Positions 14,413-20,710 of a stretch of DNA of 20,710 nt are shown here, piece by piece. The first letter of the stretch is position 1. The number at the start of each line of letters is the position of its first letter. Source of the stretch: Pyrinomonadaceae bacterium (lineage in GTDB: Bacteria > Acidobacteriota > Blastocatellia > Pyrinomonadales > Pyrinomonadaceae). Under the pieces are notes generated by a model, which had not been told where the DNA came from, ran no database searches, and was given only the letters and a program-made list of their open reading frames with translations. The stretch is from assembly GCA_025929655.1 (NCBI GenBank), contig JAICPV010000003.1, positions 1 through 20,710 of the forward strand. Direction: 5' to 3'. The translations under genes were made by a program, and so were the position numbers.

Positions 14413-14641
14413 TCCAAATTACTGTCAATACACCACTTAAGACCATTCTGAAATCTAGAATCGCAGGTTTTTCAACAATGTTTTTTTCGTTCCAAATTGT
14501 CAAAGATCGACCGTGCCGAGTGTAGCACAGTGTTGCAGAAAGGATAATACTTTTGACTATTCATATCAGCCGATCTCGGGACCGGTCGATTCGATTATCG
14601 GCTCGCGGACCTCGTATTCGCCCGCTAAAATGCACTTCATT

Positions 14642-14698
14642 TTGCAATTAGCCTACGTGCATATACGATTTAGTTAGATTCAATCAAAAACCGGAGAG
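14642..14698 (+). promoter_or_regulatory. Candidate enolase promoter and ribosome binding site
   Basis: TTGCAA (14642-14647), 16 bp, TACGAT (14664-14669), with transcription expected near 14676. A good Shine-Dalgarno GGAGAG (14693-14698) sits six bases before ATG 14705. The hexamers are only fair; the RBS is strong and fixes the start. Confidence 0.45.
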
Positions 14699-14704
14699 AT
14701 TTGG

Positions 14705-15991
14705 ATGAGCTTGATCGAGCAAGTTTGGGCGCGGGAGATTTTGGACTCGCGCGGGAATCCGACCATCGAGGCAGAGGTTACGCTGGAGGACGGTACGACC
14801 GGTAGGGCGGCGGTGCCGAGCGGGGCCTCGACGGGTGAGAACGAAGCGGTCGAGCTGCGTGATGGCGACGATCTTCGGTATTTGGGTAAGGGCGTTCGGC
14901 AGGCGGTGACGAATGTGAACGAAAAGATCGCGCCCGAGCTCGAAGGTATGGACTGCCTCGACCAGACTGACGTCGACCGGACGATGATCGAGCTGGACGG
15001 CACGGCGACGAAATCGAATCTCGGAGCGAATGCGATCCTTGCGGTTTCGATGGCGAACGCGCGTGCTGCGGCGACGTTCCAAGGCATCGCGCTTTATAGA
15101 TATCTCGGCGGGACGAACGCCAAGACACTGCCGGTGCCGATGATGAACATCCTGAATGGCGGCGCGCACGCGGACAACAACGTCGATTTTCAGGAGTTTA
15201 TGGTGATGCCGGTCGGCGCGGAATCTTTTTCTGAAGCTCTACGATGCGGCGCCGAGATCTTTCACCGTTTGAAAACGGTTTTGAAGTCGCGCGGGCTTTC
15301 GACCGGCGTTGGCGACGAGGGTGGCTTCGCTCCGAATCTGAGTTCGAACGAAGAAGCGGTCGAGACGATATTGGAAGCGATCGAGAAATCAGGTTACATC
15401 GCGGGAGTCAACGTGATGCTGGCACTTGACCCGGCTTCGAGCGAGTTTTACAAAGACGGCAGATACGTCTTTAAAAAGAGCGACGGGCGCGAGCTTTCGT
15501 CGGAGGAGATGGCGGCTTACTGGACCGAGTGGTGCGATAAGTACCCGATCATATCGATCGAGGACGGGATGGCGGAGAGCGATTGGGAGGGCTGGGTGAG
15601 CTTGACCGATTCCGTCGGCGACCGCGTTCAGCTCGTCGGCGACGACCTTTTCGTGACCAACGTGAAGTTTTTAGAGCGGGGAATCGAAGAAGGTGCAGCG
15701 AACTCCATCTTGATCAAGGTCAACCAGATCGGAACCGTCACTGAGACAATCGACGCTATCGAGATGGCTCGGACTAACAACATGACCACCGTGATCTCGC
15801 ACCGTTCGGGCGAGACCGAGGACACGTTCATAGCCGACCTCGCCGTCGCGACCAACGCGGGCCAGATCAAAACCGGCAGCCTTTGCCGCAGTGACCGCAT
15901 AGCGAAATACAATCAGCTTCTGCGTATCGAAGAAGACCTCGGCGATTCGGCGAAATATCCCGGCCGCAATGCGTTTTATCAACTTTATTAG
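14705..15991 (+). CDS. eno: Enolase (phosphopyruvate hydratase)
   Basis: 428 residues, the normal bacterial length. Interconverts 2-phosphoglycerate and phosphoenolpyruvate in glycolysis; also an RNA-degradosome component in some bacteria. Seen in order: AREILDSRGNPTIEAEV, VPSGASTGENEAVELRD, MNILNGGAHADNNVDFQEFM, GVGDEGGFAPNL, ISIEDGMAESDWEGW and GDDLFVTN (metal ligands), ILIKVNQIGTVTET with the catalytic lysine, and VISHRSGETEDTFIADLAVA. It is probably a single-gene unit: a long regulatory gap precedes it and an inverted-repeat element follows. It supplies the substrate of pyruvate kinase encoded at 7798-9309. Confidence 0.99.
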   Translation: MSLIEQVWAREILDSRGNPTIEAEVTLEDGTTGRAAVPSGASTGENEAVELRDGDDLRYLGKGVRQAVTNVNEKIAPELEGMDCLDQTDVDRTMIELDGTATKSNLGANAILAVSMANARAAATFQGIALYRYLGGTNAKTLPVPMMNILNGGAHADNNVDFQEFMVMPVGAESFSEALRCGAEIFHRLKTVLKSRGLSTGVGDEGGFAPNLSSNEEAVETILEAIEKSGYIAGVNVMLALDPASSEFYKDGRYVFKKSDGRELSSEEMAAYWTEWCDKYPIISIEDGMAESDWEGWVSLTDSVGDRVQLVGDDLFVTNVKFLERGIEEGAANSILIKVNQIGTVTETIDAIEMARTNNMTTVISHRSGETEDTFIADLAVATNAGQIKTGSLCRSDRIAKYNQLLRIEEDLGDSAKYPGRNAFYQLY

Positions 15992-16005
15992 TAACGCTCC
16001 TGAAT

Positions 16006-16073
16006 TACTTTGCGTTCTTAGTGTCTTTGCGTGAAATTTTCTCACGCAAAGTCGCAAAGGCCGCAAAGAAAAG
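16006..16073. repeat. REP-like inverted-repeat element ('CTTTGCGTGA') after enolase
   Basis: CTTTGCGTGA (16025-16034) and TCACGCAAAG (16042-16051) form a perfect ten-base-pair hairpin with loop AATTTTC. A further CTTTGCGT copy (16008-16015) lies on the left and CGCAAAG copies (16053-16059, 16062-16068) on the right, so the whole element is an extended imperfect palindrome. Fragments of this kind recur in intergenic DNA of many environmental bacteria. It may also slow or terminate enolase transcripts, although no T-tract follows. Confidence 0.6.
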
Positions 16074-16090
16074 CTGAATCTTAATGAGGA

Positions 16091-16606
16091 ATGAAAAAGG
16101 TGATCGTGATCGGTTCCGGTGGTTCGGGGAAATCTACGTTTTCGAGAGAATTGGGCGCGATCACGGGCCTGCCGGTCGTTCATTTGGATGCGCTGTTCTG
16201 GAAACCGAACTGGACCGCGACACCGAAGGACGAATGGGCCGAGGTCGTTCGCCGCGAGATCGAAAAACCCGAATGGATAATGGACGGCAATTTCGGCGGC
16301 ACGCGCGAGATGCGGATGCGGGCCGCCGACACGATCATCATGCTCGACCTGCCGCGTTGGCTGTGCATGTACCGCGTCCTGAAACGATGGATCGCTTTCC
16401 GAAATAAAACGCGGCCGGATATGGCCGAAGGATGCAATGAGAAGATCGACTGGGAATTCGCGATGTGGGTATGGAATTATCAAACGCGAAGCCGCCGCCG
16501 CGCGTTTGAGCAACTTGATTCGCAAAAGGATAAAAATATCGTGATCCTCCGTTCCCGCCGCGAAGTTGCCGAGTTTTTGGAACGAATGCGTCTTGAACAT
16601 CGATGA
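16091..16606 (+). CDS. AAA/adenylate-kinase-like P-loop protein (FlaR 'topology modulation' type)
   Basis: 171 residues. A Walker A motif GSGGSGKST lies at 8-16 in the first strand-loop. VVHLDALFWKPNW, WIMDGNF and DTIIMLDLPRWLCMYRVLKR follow, the pattern of small nucleotide-kinase-fold proteins annotated as 'DNA topology modulation protein' or FlaR. That name comes from old genetics and the true substrate is unclear; a small-molecule kinase is plausible. FAMWVWNYQTRSR near the C-terminus is also typical. A GAGG lies immediately before the ATG, too close for a standard Shine-Dalgarno. The gene overlaps the GNAT gene by 4 bp (ATGA), so the two are translationally coupled. Confidence 0.85.
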   Translation: MKKVIVIGSGGSGKSTFSRELGAITGLPVVHLDALFWKPNWTATPKDEWAEVVRREIEKPEWIMDGNFGGTREMRMRAADTIIMLDLPRWLCMYRVLKRWIAFRNKTRPDMAEGCNEKIDWEFAMWVWNYQTRSRRRAFEQLDSQKDKNIVILRSRREVAEFLERMRLEHR

Positions 16607-17028
16607 CTGGCGAGATCTTCGTAATCAGTACCGAGATGGCTCGATTGGACATTGAAATGATCCATCGCTTCCTTTCATACGACTCCTACTGGGCACAAGG
16701 GCGCACCCTCGAACAAACCAGGACAGCGATCGAGAATTCGATCTGTTTCGGTGTTTATCTCGAAGAAAGGCAGGTCGGCTTTGCCCGTGTAGTTACGGAC
16801 CGAGCGACGTTTGCATACATCGGAGACGTGTTTATTCTCGATGAGTTTCGCGGACGCGGACTGAGCAAAACTCTGATGCGAACGATGCTGCAGCATCCTG
16901 AATTGCAGGGGCTGCGGCGATGGGTGCTTGCGACCAAAGACGCACACGAGTTGTACGAACAGTTCGGTTTTTCGGAATTGAGATTTCCGGAAAGGTGGAT
17001 GGAGCTGCCTGCCAAGGATGCTTACTGA
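16603..17028 (+). CDS. GNAT-family N-acetyltransferase
   Basis: 141 residues. The acetyl-CoA-binding motif A is VFILDEFRGRGLSKTLMRTM, containing the RGRGLS pyrophosphate loop. LRRWVLATKDAHELYEQFGF supplies the later strand and the typical tyrosine region; RQVGFARVVTDRATFAYIGD precedes motif A. This matches small single-domain GNAT enzymes acting on amines or protein side chains; the acceptor is unknown. ATG 16603 overlaps the preceding TGA stop, so the enzyme is made in step with the FlaR-like protein. A G5/C5 hairpin (17035-17049) lies just after the stop but without a T-tract. Confidence 0.88.
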   Translation: MTGEIFVISTEMARLDIEMIHRFLSYDSYWAQGRTLEQTRTAIENSICFGVYLEERQVGFARVVTDRATFAYIGDVFILDEFRGRGLSKTLMRTMLQHPELQGLRRWVLATKDAHELYEQFGFSELRFPERWMELPAKDAY

Positions 17029-17034
17029 ATGGGC

Positions 17035-17049
17035 GGGGGTGATGCCCCC
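17035..17049. other. G5/C5 hairpin after the GNAT gene
   Basis: GGGGG-TGATG-CCCCC forms a five-base-pair all-GC stem seven bases beyond the GNAT stop codon. The next bases are TTCCCGACTGCG, not a U-rich tail, so it is only a possible weak terminator or transcript-end stabiliser. Confidence 0.3.
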
Positions 17050-17077
17050 TTCCCGACTGCGTATCATAACATCGTTT

Positions 17078-17107
17078 TTGACACTCTCGGCATTGTCTGA
17101 CCATAGA
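17078..17107 (+). promoter_or_regulatory. Candidate thymidine kinase promoter
   Basis: A consensus -35 TTGACA (17078-17083) is followed after 18 bp by a poor -10 CATAGA (17102-17107). It lies in the frame extension upstream of the tdk ATG at 17138, which supports 17138 over the distant in-frame ATG at 17018. Confidence 0.35.
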
Positions 17108-17137
17108 GCAGATGCTAATCTTTCGTTTCTTAAATTT

Positions 17138-17758
17138 ATGATCGATGAATTCGCGTTCGACAATACCGAAGAACGCCGAAAAAACAGGCAAAACGGCGCC
17201 GGCTGGATAGAAGTGATCGTCGGCTCGATGTTTTCGGGGAAAAGCGAAGAGCTGATCCGGCGTTTGAACCGCGCACGCATCGCACGGCAAAAGGTTCAGG
17301 TGTTCAAACCGAAGATCGATGCGCGTTACTCGGTTGGTGAGATCGCGTCCCACTCGGGGCAAAAGCACGATTCGAAGCCGGTAACGACCGCGGCGGAATT
17401 GATGGCGGCGATCGACGAATCAACGCAGGTGGTCGGCATCGATGAAGGCCAGTTTTTCGACGCGGATATAGTTAAGGCCGCGAATGAACTGGCAAATCGC
17501 GGCATGCGCGTTATCGTGGCAGGTTTAGACCAAGACTATACCGGCACGCCGTTCGGCCCGATGCCGCACCTGCTTTCGATCGCTGAATTCATCACCAAGA
17601 TCCACGCCATCTGCGTTAAATGCGGCCAGACGGCAAATTATACGCAGCGAACCGTCGAATCCGATGCTCTGGTCGAGGTCGGTGCGAGCGATAAATACGA
17701 GGCCCGCTGCAGGAAGTGTTTCGTTCCGCACGCGGACGCCCCGACTCTTCATGAATAA
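17138..17758 (+). CDS. tdk: Thymidine kinase (type II)
   Basis: 206 residues from ATG 17138. The frame stays open back to an ATG at 17018, but that extension overlaps the GNAT stop, contains a -35-like TTGACA and a GC hairpin, and does not resemble the family. Phosphorylates thymidine for dTTP salvage. Seen: P-loop GSMFSGKSEELIRRL at 29-43, VVGIDEGQFFD (Walker B-like with the catalytic Glu), VIVAGLDQDYTGTPFGP, and four zinc-binding cysteines as CVKC and CRKC on either side of the lasso loop. An N-terminal extension of about 20 polar residues before the first strand is slightly long. It appears to be transcribed alone. Confidence 0.95.
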   Translation: MIDEFAFDNTEERRKNRQNGAGWIEVIVGSMFSGKSEELIRRLNRARIARQKVQVFKPKIDARYSVGEIASHSGQKHDSKPVTTAAELMAAIDESTQVVGIDEGQFFDADIVKAANELANRGMRVIVAGLDQDYTGTPFGPMPHLLSIAEFITKIHAICVKCGQTANYTQRTVESDALVEVGASDKYEARCRKCFVPHADAPTLHE

Positions 17759-17867
17759 TTAACGACTGCTTCAGCAAATCGGCGCTACAATCATTTGTAC
17801 ATCCCCATAACTTCCACGTTTAACCGTGCGGCGATTCGATTCGGCCGTGCATGGTGAGGTCCCAAAT

Positions 17868-18275
17868 ATGAACAATACAGAGCTTGTGCAAAGCGCTTAC
17901 GAATGTTTCGGCAAGGGCGATATTACGGGTTTGATCGCCACTTTGGCGGAGGATATCGAATGGACCGTTCCGGAGATCGAAAATGCTCCGTTCGCGGGAA
18001 GCCGAACCGGAAAAGCCGCGGTGGGCGAATTCTTCACTCAGCTCGTCGAAGCCGAGGATATGACGCGTTTCGAACCGCTCGAATTTATTGCCGAAGGCGA
18101 CAAGGTCGTTGTGCTTGGCGAGTCCGAAGCGACCGTCCGATCAACCGGAAAGACATATCAGACCGATTGGGTCCACGTTTTCCACGTGCACGATGGCAAG
18201 ATAAAGGAGTTTCAGGAATTCTTCGACAATGCCGCGGCGACGCGTGCATTTCAGAAGACGGCAGCCGCAATATAG
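17868..18275 (+). CDS. SnoaL-like / ketosteroid-isomerase-fold (NTF2-like) protein
   Basis: 135 residues. I place the start at ATG 17868 because GAGG (17855-17858) is well spaced upstream; an in-frame GTG at 17826 has no support. The sequence follows the nuclear-transport-factor-2-like pattern: VQSAYECFGKGDITGLIATLAEDIEWTVP, FAGSRTGKAAVGEFF, then strands FEPLEFIAEGDKVVVLGES and WVHVFHVHDGKIKEFQEFFDNA. Members are small enzymes or ligand-binding proteins with varied substrates, often stress-linked, so no reaction can be assigned. It is followed within ten bases by a strong bidirectional terminator shared with the convergent lipoprotein-like gene. Confidence 0.87.
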   Translation: MNNTELVQSAYECFGKGDITGLIATLAEDIEWTVPEIENAPFAGSRTGKAAVGEFFTQLVEAEDMTRFEPLEFIAEGDKVVVLGESEATVRSTGKTYQTDWVHVFHVHDGKIKEFQEFFDNAAATRAFQKTAAAI

Positions 18276-18283
18276 CAAAATAG

Positions 18284-18313
18284 AAAAAATGCCCGGGACG
18301 TCCCGGGCTTTTT
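18284..18313. terminator. Bidirectional rho-independent terminator
   Basis: GCCCGGG-ACGT-CCCGGGC (18291-18308) is a perfect 18-bp palindrome giving a seven-base-pair GC stem. It is flanked by an A-run on the left (18284-18289) and TTTTT on the right (18309-18313). It can end both the SnoaL-like transcript (+) and the convergent gene ending at 18319 (-). Confidence 0.93.
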
Positions 18314-18318
18314 CTCAT

Positions 18319-18951
18319 TTAACCTTTAGCGATCTTCATCGAATACATGATCGCGGCAAAGGTGTCGCGCTGTCTGTCGAATTTGTTGCCGTCTGTTGAG
18401 ACCATGATGTTGAGCTGTTGGTTTTGGCCCTGGTAATTTCGAAACGCGATCCATTGATGCCGCCGCGGGCCGTCCTTGATCTCCGGCATCGCCTCGACCC
18501 ATTCAACGCCCTTTACTCCGTCGATCTCCAGCCAGCGGGCACTTTCGTATTTACCCTGTTTCAGCATTTCGAGAGCCTGGGTGTAGGTGGCTTCGATGCT
18601 CGAATCAGACGGGAAGCTGGACGGCATGATCGAGATCGATGCGATCAGAAAACCGTTTGCCGGAGAACCATAATTCAGCGACTCCTTCATCACCTGCATC
18701 TTCGGCCACCCGGCGGGCAATTTCCAGGAAATGCCTTGCTCGTCCCACTTCGTTTCGATCGCCGAATCCTGAATGCTTTGCTGCTGCGCGGTCAGCACCG
18801 GCTTTTCCGCGCCTGACCCGCCTGAATCGGAACGGGTCGGGCTATTTTCCGATCCGCCGCTGCCGCTGGTGCCGCCGAGATTTTTCAGCCTGTCGCCGAT
18901 CCCGCAAAATGTAAGCGCAAAAAGAAGTATTCCGAATGAGAGAAATTTCAT
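18319..18951 (-). CDS. Exported, probably lipid-anchored protein of unknown function
   Basis: 210 residues from ATG 18951-18949, with a strong Shine-Dalgarno GGAGG six bases upstream. The N-terminus MKFLSFGILLFALTFCG is a short signal peptide ending at C16. The residue before the cysteine is Phe, so the lipobox is imperfect. A Gly/Ser-rich linker (about 25-48) follows, then a folded domain (about 55-208) with WKLPAGWPKMQVMKESLNYG, ARWLEIDGVKGVEWVEAMPEI and RQRDTFAAIMYSMKI. The domain layout (a 'PAGW' opening and a final helix 'F..I..S.K') recalls PsbP/DUF1795-like surface proteins that sit in the periplasm or outer surface. That likeness is by eye. It stands alone and ends at the shared terminator. 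Confidence 0.8.
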   Translation of the reverse strand: MKFLSFGILLFALTFCGIGDRLKNLGGTSGSGGSENSPTRSDSGGSGAEKPVLTAQQQSIQDSAIETKWDEQGISWKLPAGWPKMQVMKESLNYGSPANGFLIASISIMPSSFPSDSSIEATYTQALEMLKQGKYESARWLEIDGVKGVEWVEAMPEIKDGPRRHQWIAFRNYQGQNQQLNIMVSTDGNKFDRQRDTFAAIMYSMKIAKG

Positions 18952-19041
18952 AATGGTCCTCCGGGATCGTTAAGATGCTGAGATATTTTCAACATATTCA
19001 CTGCGAATTGCAAAACCGGCCGCGTCCGCAAAAACAATGAT

Positions 19042-19070
19042 TTGATGATGTCGCATTAATCGAATAATAT
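19042..19070 (+). promoter_or_regulatory. Candidate promoter of the small exported-protein gene
   Basis: TTGATG (19042-19047), 17 bp, TAATAT (19065-19070), with transcription expected near 19077 and ATG at 19102. Both hexamers match consensus at four of six positions. The region is clearly AT-richer than its surroundings. Confidence 0.4.
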
Positions 19071-19101
19071 CGTTATCACTCTGATCTGTTTTAAATCTTA
19101 A

Positions 19102-19482
19102 ATGACCGCTGTTTTAAGGATCAGCCTTTCGATCGTTTTGTCGGGACTCTTGTTTTCGCCGGCCGAAGGCGTTTGCCTCCTTCCGTTGCCCGCCGACATG
19201 CCCGATACTGAATACGAGGCAAACACCGGTACCGTCCGCTACCTGGAATCGATCTTTCGCATCGAAAAACCGGGTAACGGTGTGGTGACGACCCAGCGTT
19301 CCGAGAAACAGTCCACGCCATTTGTTGTCAGCGATTCGTTCTGCGATTCCGGTTCATCGGTCTCGAGACTTGTTTGTTGTGTTTGCGTTGATGGCCCGTT
19401 CGATTTCAAGAAACTGAAAAGTGTTCATAATGCGCTGACCATTCGCCCTCCACCTCCAGGGCCCGGCACGAATGCTTTTTGA
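19102..19482 (+). CDS. Small exported Cys-containing protein, unknown
   Basis: 126 residues. The first 24 look like a signal peptide (RISLSIVLSGLLFSPAEG). The mature part is small and polar, with five cysteines (one just after the signal, one in DSFCDSG, three in RLVCCVCVDG) and a proline-rich tail (RPPPPGPGTNAF). I recognise no family. A promoter-like pair lies upstream, but no Shine-Dalgarno is evident. The antiporter gene starts 60 bp downstream on the same strand. It could be a lineage-specific exported protein or a chance open frame; the signal peptide and its place in an otherwise unexplained gap favour a real gene. Confidence 0.5.
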   Translation: MTAVLRISLSIVLSGLLFSPAEGVCLLPLPADMPDTEYEANTGTVRYLESIFRIEKPGNGVVTTQRSEKQSTPFVVSDSFCDSGSSVSRLVCCVCVDGPFDFKKLKSVHNALTIRPPPPGPGTNAF

Positions 19483-19485
19483 TCG

Positions 19486-19511
19486 CGGCTGCCTCGAAAT
19501 TTATGCAGCCG
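19486..19511 (+). other. Hairpin between the small exported gene and the antiporter
   Basis: CGGCTGC (19486-19492) and GCAGCCG (19505-19511) pair over a 12-base loop, four bases after the preceding stop codon. No T-tract follows. It may be a weak terminator or a 5'-leader structure upstream of the antiporter's GGAGG. Confidence 0.35.
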
Positions 19512-19542
19512 ACAACTCATCCCATCTGTTTGCGGAGGTCGA

Positions 19543-20710
19543 ATGCATACCCCTCAGTTATTCGGTGATCTATTAATAATTCTGCTTGTCTCTGTTCCGG
19601 TAGCGTACCTGTGCCTTCGATTGAAGCTTCCTTTGCTTGTCGGCTTGATGGTCACAGGGATGGCGATCGGGCCATACAGCCTGGGCCTTATACGCGACGC
19701 CGAGGGCATCGAGCTGCTGGCAGAGATCGGCGTGATGCTGCTGTTGTTCACGATCGGGCTGGAATTTTCGATCAAGCGGCTGGCCGAAATGAAGCGGCTC
19801 GTGCTGGTCGGAGGCGGGCTCCAGGTTCTTGTTACGATCGCCGCCGTGACGGCCGTTTCTTATTTGGCGGGCAGGGAAATGCGGCAGGGAATTTTCTTCG
19901 GTTTTCTGGTCGCGCTTTCCAGCACCGCGATCGTGCTGAAATCGTATGTCGACCGCAATGAGGTCGATTCGCCACACGGCCGCGCCGGCGTCGGGATCCT
20001 CCTTTTTCAGGACATAAGCATCGTGCTTATGCTGCTCGCCATCCCCCTGCTCGGCGGCGAAGATATCGTTACCTTCACGACAATCGTGATCAGCCTCGGA
20101 TCGTCGCTGCTTGCTCTCGGGCTGATCGTCGCCGGTGCCTGGTTCATTTTGCCGCAATTTTTGAAACGCATCGTCGAATTGAAAAGCCCCGAAGTTTTCC
20201 TTCTGACGGTCGTTCTCTTCTGCATCGGGATGTCGTGGATCACATCGTATTTCGGAATGTCGCTCGCCCTGGGCGGGTTTATCGCGGGAATGGTCCTGGC
20301 AGATTCCGACTACAATCACCAGGTCACGACCGAGGTGTTGCCGTTCCGAGACGTCTTTAACAGCCTGTTTTTCGTTTCGATCGGCCTGCTGCTCTCGCTG
20401 CCTTTGTTGGTCGCAAATATCGGTTTCGTCGTTACCCTAGTGTTGGGATTGGTGGCCGCCAAGGCATTGATCATTTGGCTGATCATTCGCATCCTCGGCT
20501 ATCCGCAGCGTATCGCGGTGATGACTGCGATGGGATTAGCCCAGATAGGCGAGTTTTCATTCGTACTCGCAAAAGCGGGTCGGATGAACGGGATCTTACC
20601 CGATGACGATTACCAAAGAGTCCTTGCTGCGTCGATCATCTCGATGATCGCGACACCTTTCCTGATCGCGGCGGCTCCGAGATTCAGCTTCTGGATGCAG
20701 CGGTTTTTGA
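19543..20710 (+). CDS. CPA2-family monovalent cation:proton antiporter, 3' end cut by the window edge
   Basis: 389 codons are open from ATG 19543 to the end of the window, with no in-frame stop. A good Shine-Dalgarno GGAGG (19534-19538) lies four bases before the ATG. The protein is very hydrophobic with about twelve membrane segments. Family marks: LPLLVGLMVTGMAIGP in the first helices, EIGVMLLLFTIGLEFS, the unwound-helix region ALSSTAIVLKSYVDRNE, GILLFQDISIV with the conserved Asp of CPA2 antiporters, LALGGFIAGMVLADS, FFVSIGLLL, and GLAQIGEFSFVLAKAG. It resembles the KefB/KefC and RosB/YbaL branch, which moves K+ or Na+ against protons. In that branch a cytosolic RCK (TrkA-N) domain usually follows and would lie outside the window. 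Confidence 0.94.
   Translation, partial: MHTPQLFGDLLIILLVSVPVAYLCLRLKLPLLVGLMVTGMAIGPYSLGLIRDAEGIELLAEIGVMLLLFTIGLEFSIKRLAEMKRLVLVGGGLQVLVTIAAVTAVSYLAGREMRQGIFFGFLVALSSTAIVLKSYVDRNEVDSPHGRAGVGILLFQDISIVLMLLAIPLLGGEDIVTFTTIVISLGSSLLALGLIVAGAWFILPQFLKRIVELKSPEVFLLTVVLFCIGMSWITSYFGMSLALGGFIAGMVLADSDYNHQVTTEVLPFRDVFNSLFFVSIGLLLSLPLLVANIGFVVTLVLGLVAAKALIIWLIIRILGYPQRIAVMTAMGLAQIGEFSFVLAKAGRMNGILPDDDYQRVLAASIISMIATPFLIAAAPRFSFWMQRFL

Larger units (their letters stand above)
14349..14704. other. 356-bp non-coding interval between the CNNM gene and enolase
   Basis: No convincing gene. From left to right it holds the triple TTGTCCG array with an inverted copy (14356-14412), an AT-richer stretch with T-runs (14465-14500) and no recognisable motif, several small imperfect inverted repeats (for example AAAATG/CATTTT at 14627-14643), and a candidate enolase promoter with Shine-Dalgarno at the right end. 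I checked for a fluoride-type riboswitch, which precedes eno in some bacteria, and saw no matching conserved core. Confidence 0.5.

Noticed and set aside
13785..14417. 210-codon minus-strand open frame over the 3' end of the CNNM gene
   Set aside because: Antisense to the CBS and CorC_HlyC domains; shadow of biased codon use.
14440..14700. Possible riboswitch or small RNA upstream of enolase
   Set aside because: No known riboswitch core, notably not the fluoride type, was seen, and the inverted repeats are short and imperfect. Only the phased repeats and the promoter were kept.
15671..16600. 309-codon open frame on the minus strand across enolase's 3' end, the repeat and the FlaR-like gene
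   Set aside because: It is antisense to two clear genes, and its middle is only translated REP-like repeat (the RPLRLCVRKFHAKTLRTQ-type peptide). No family similarity.
17018..17137. N-terminal extension of thymidine kinase from ATG 17018
   Set aside because: It overlaps the GNAT stop, runs through a GC hairpin and a -35-like TTGACA, and is unlike the family; ATG 17138 gives a normal enzyme.
19573..20319. 248-codon minus-strand open frame
   Set aside because: It is fully antisense to the antiporter, whose membrane segments and family motifs are unmistakable. Its composition (His, Gln, Asp-rich) is that of a shadow frame.

Overview
The window looks like chromosomal, mostly housekeeping DNA from a free-living member of the Acidobacteriota, probably class Blastocatellia / Pyrinomonadaceae. 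The main lineage clue is a secreted protein of the 'VWFA-related Acidobacterial domain' type (minus strand, 4721-3468). A long TIGR03960-type radical SAM protein, moderately GC-rich coding sequence and scattered 'CTTTGCGT / ACCACAGAAAAGCACAGAG' intergenic repeats also fit. No rRNA, tRNA, CRISPR array, phage gene, transposase or integrase was recognised. Both edges cut genes: aroB lacks its 5' end and a cation:proton antiporter lacks its 3' end.

Layout. 1-1439 (+): aroB (3-dehydroquinate synthase) followed by a small membrane protein. 1441-4721 (-): a TIGR03960-like B12/radical SAM protein and, upstream with its own terminator, a secreted VWA protein. 4889-7797 (+): an unusual ROK-fold protein without the usual ATP and zinc motifs, a SPASM-like radical SAM protein behind a good promoter, and a VIT1/CCC1-type metal transporter. 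7798-12251 (-): a tight four-gene operon, read from 12251 downward: TlpA-like thioredoxin, Nudix hydrolase, GH15 glucoamylase-type enzyme, pyruvate kinase. 12320-14348 (+): an IscU-BFD iron-sulfur scaffold and a CNNM/CorC-type CBS-domain membrane protein. 14349-14704: a 356-bp gap with a helically phased triple repeat and the enolase promoter. 14705-17758 (+): enolase, an AAA/FlaR-like kinase-fold protein overlapping a GNAT acetyltransferase, and thymidine kinase. 17868-18951: a SnoaL-like protein (+) and a lipoprotein-like protein (-) converging on a bidirectional terminator. 19102-20710 (+): a small exported protein and the antiporter.

How the genes fit together. Two glycolytic enzymes (enolase, pyruvate kinase) catalyse consecutive steps and lie in separate units; pyruvate kinase is translationally coupled to an alpha-glucan-degrading enzyme, suggesting storage glucan or maltodextrin breakdown feeding lower glycolysis. 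Iron and redox form a loose second theme: the VIT-type transporter, two radical SAM enzymes, the Fe-S scaffold and the thioredoxin.

I see no convincing new multi-gene system. The most interesting observations are the degenerate ROK protein, the recurrent placement of -10 boxes almost on top of start codons (likely leaderless transcripts), the phased TTGTCCG array, a palindrome over the VWA promoter, and an orphan SPASM-like radical SAM gene next to a metal transporter.
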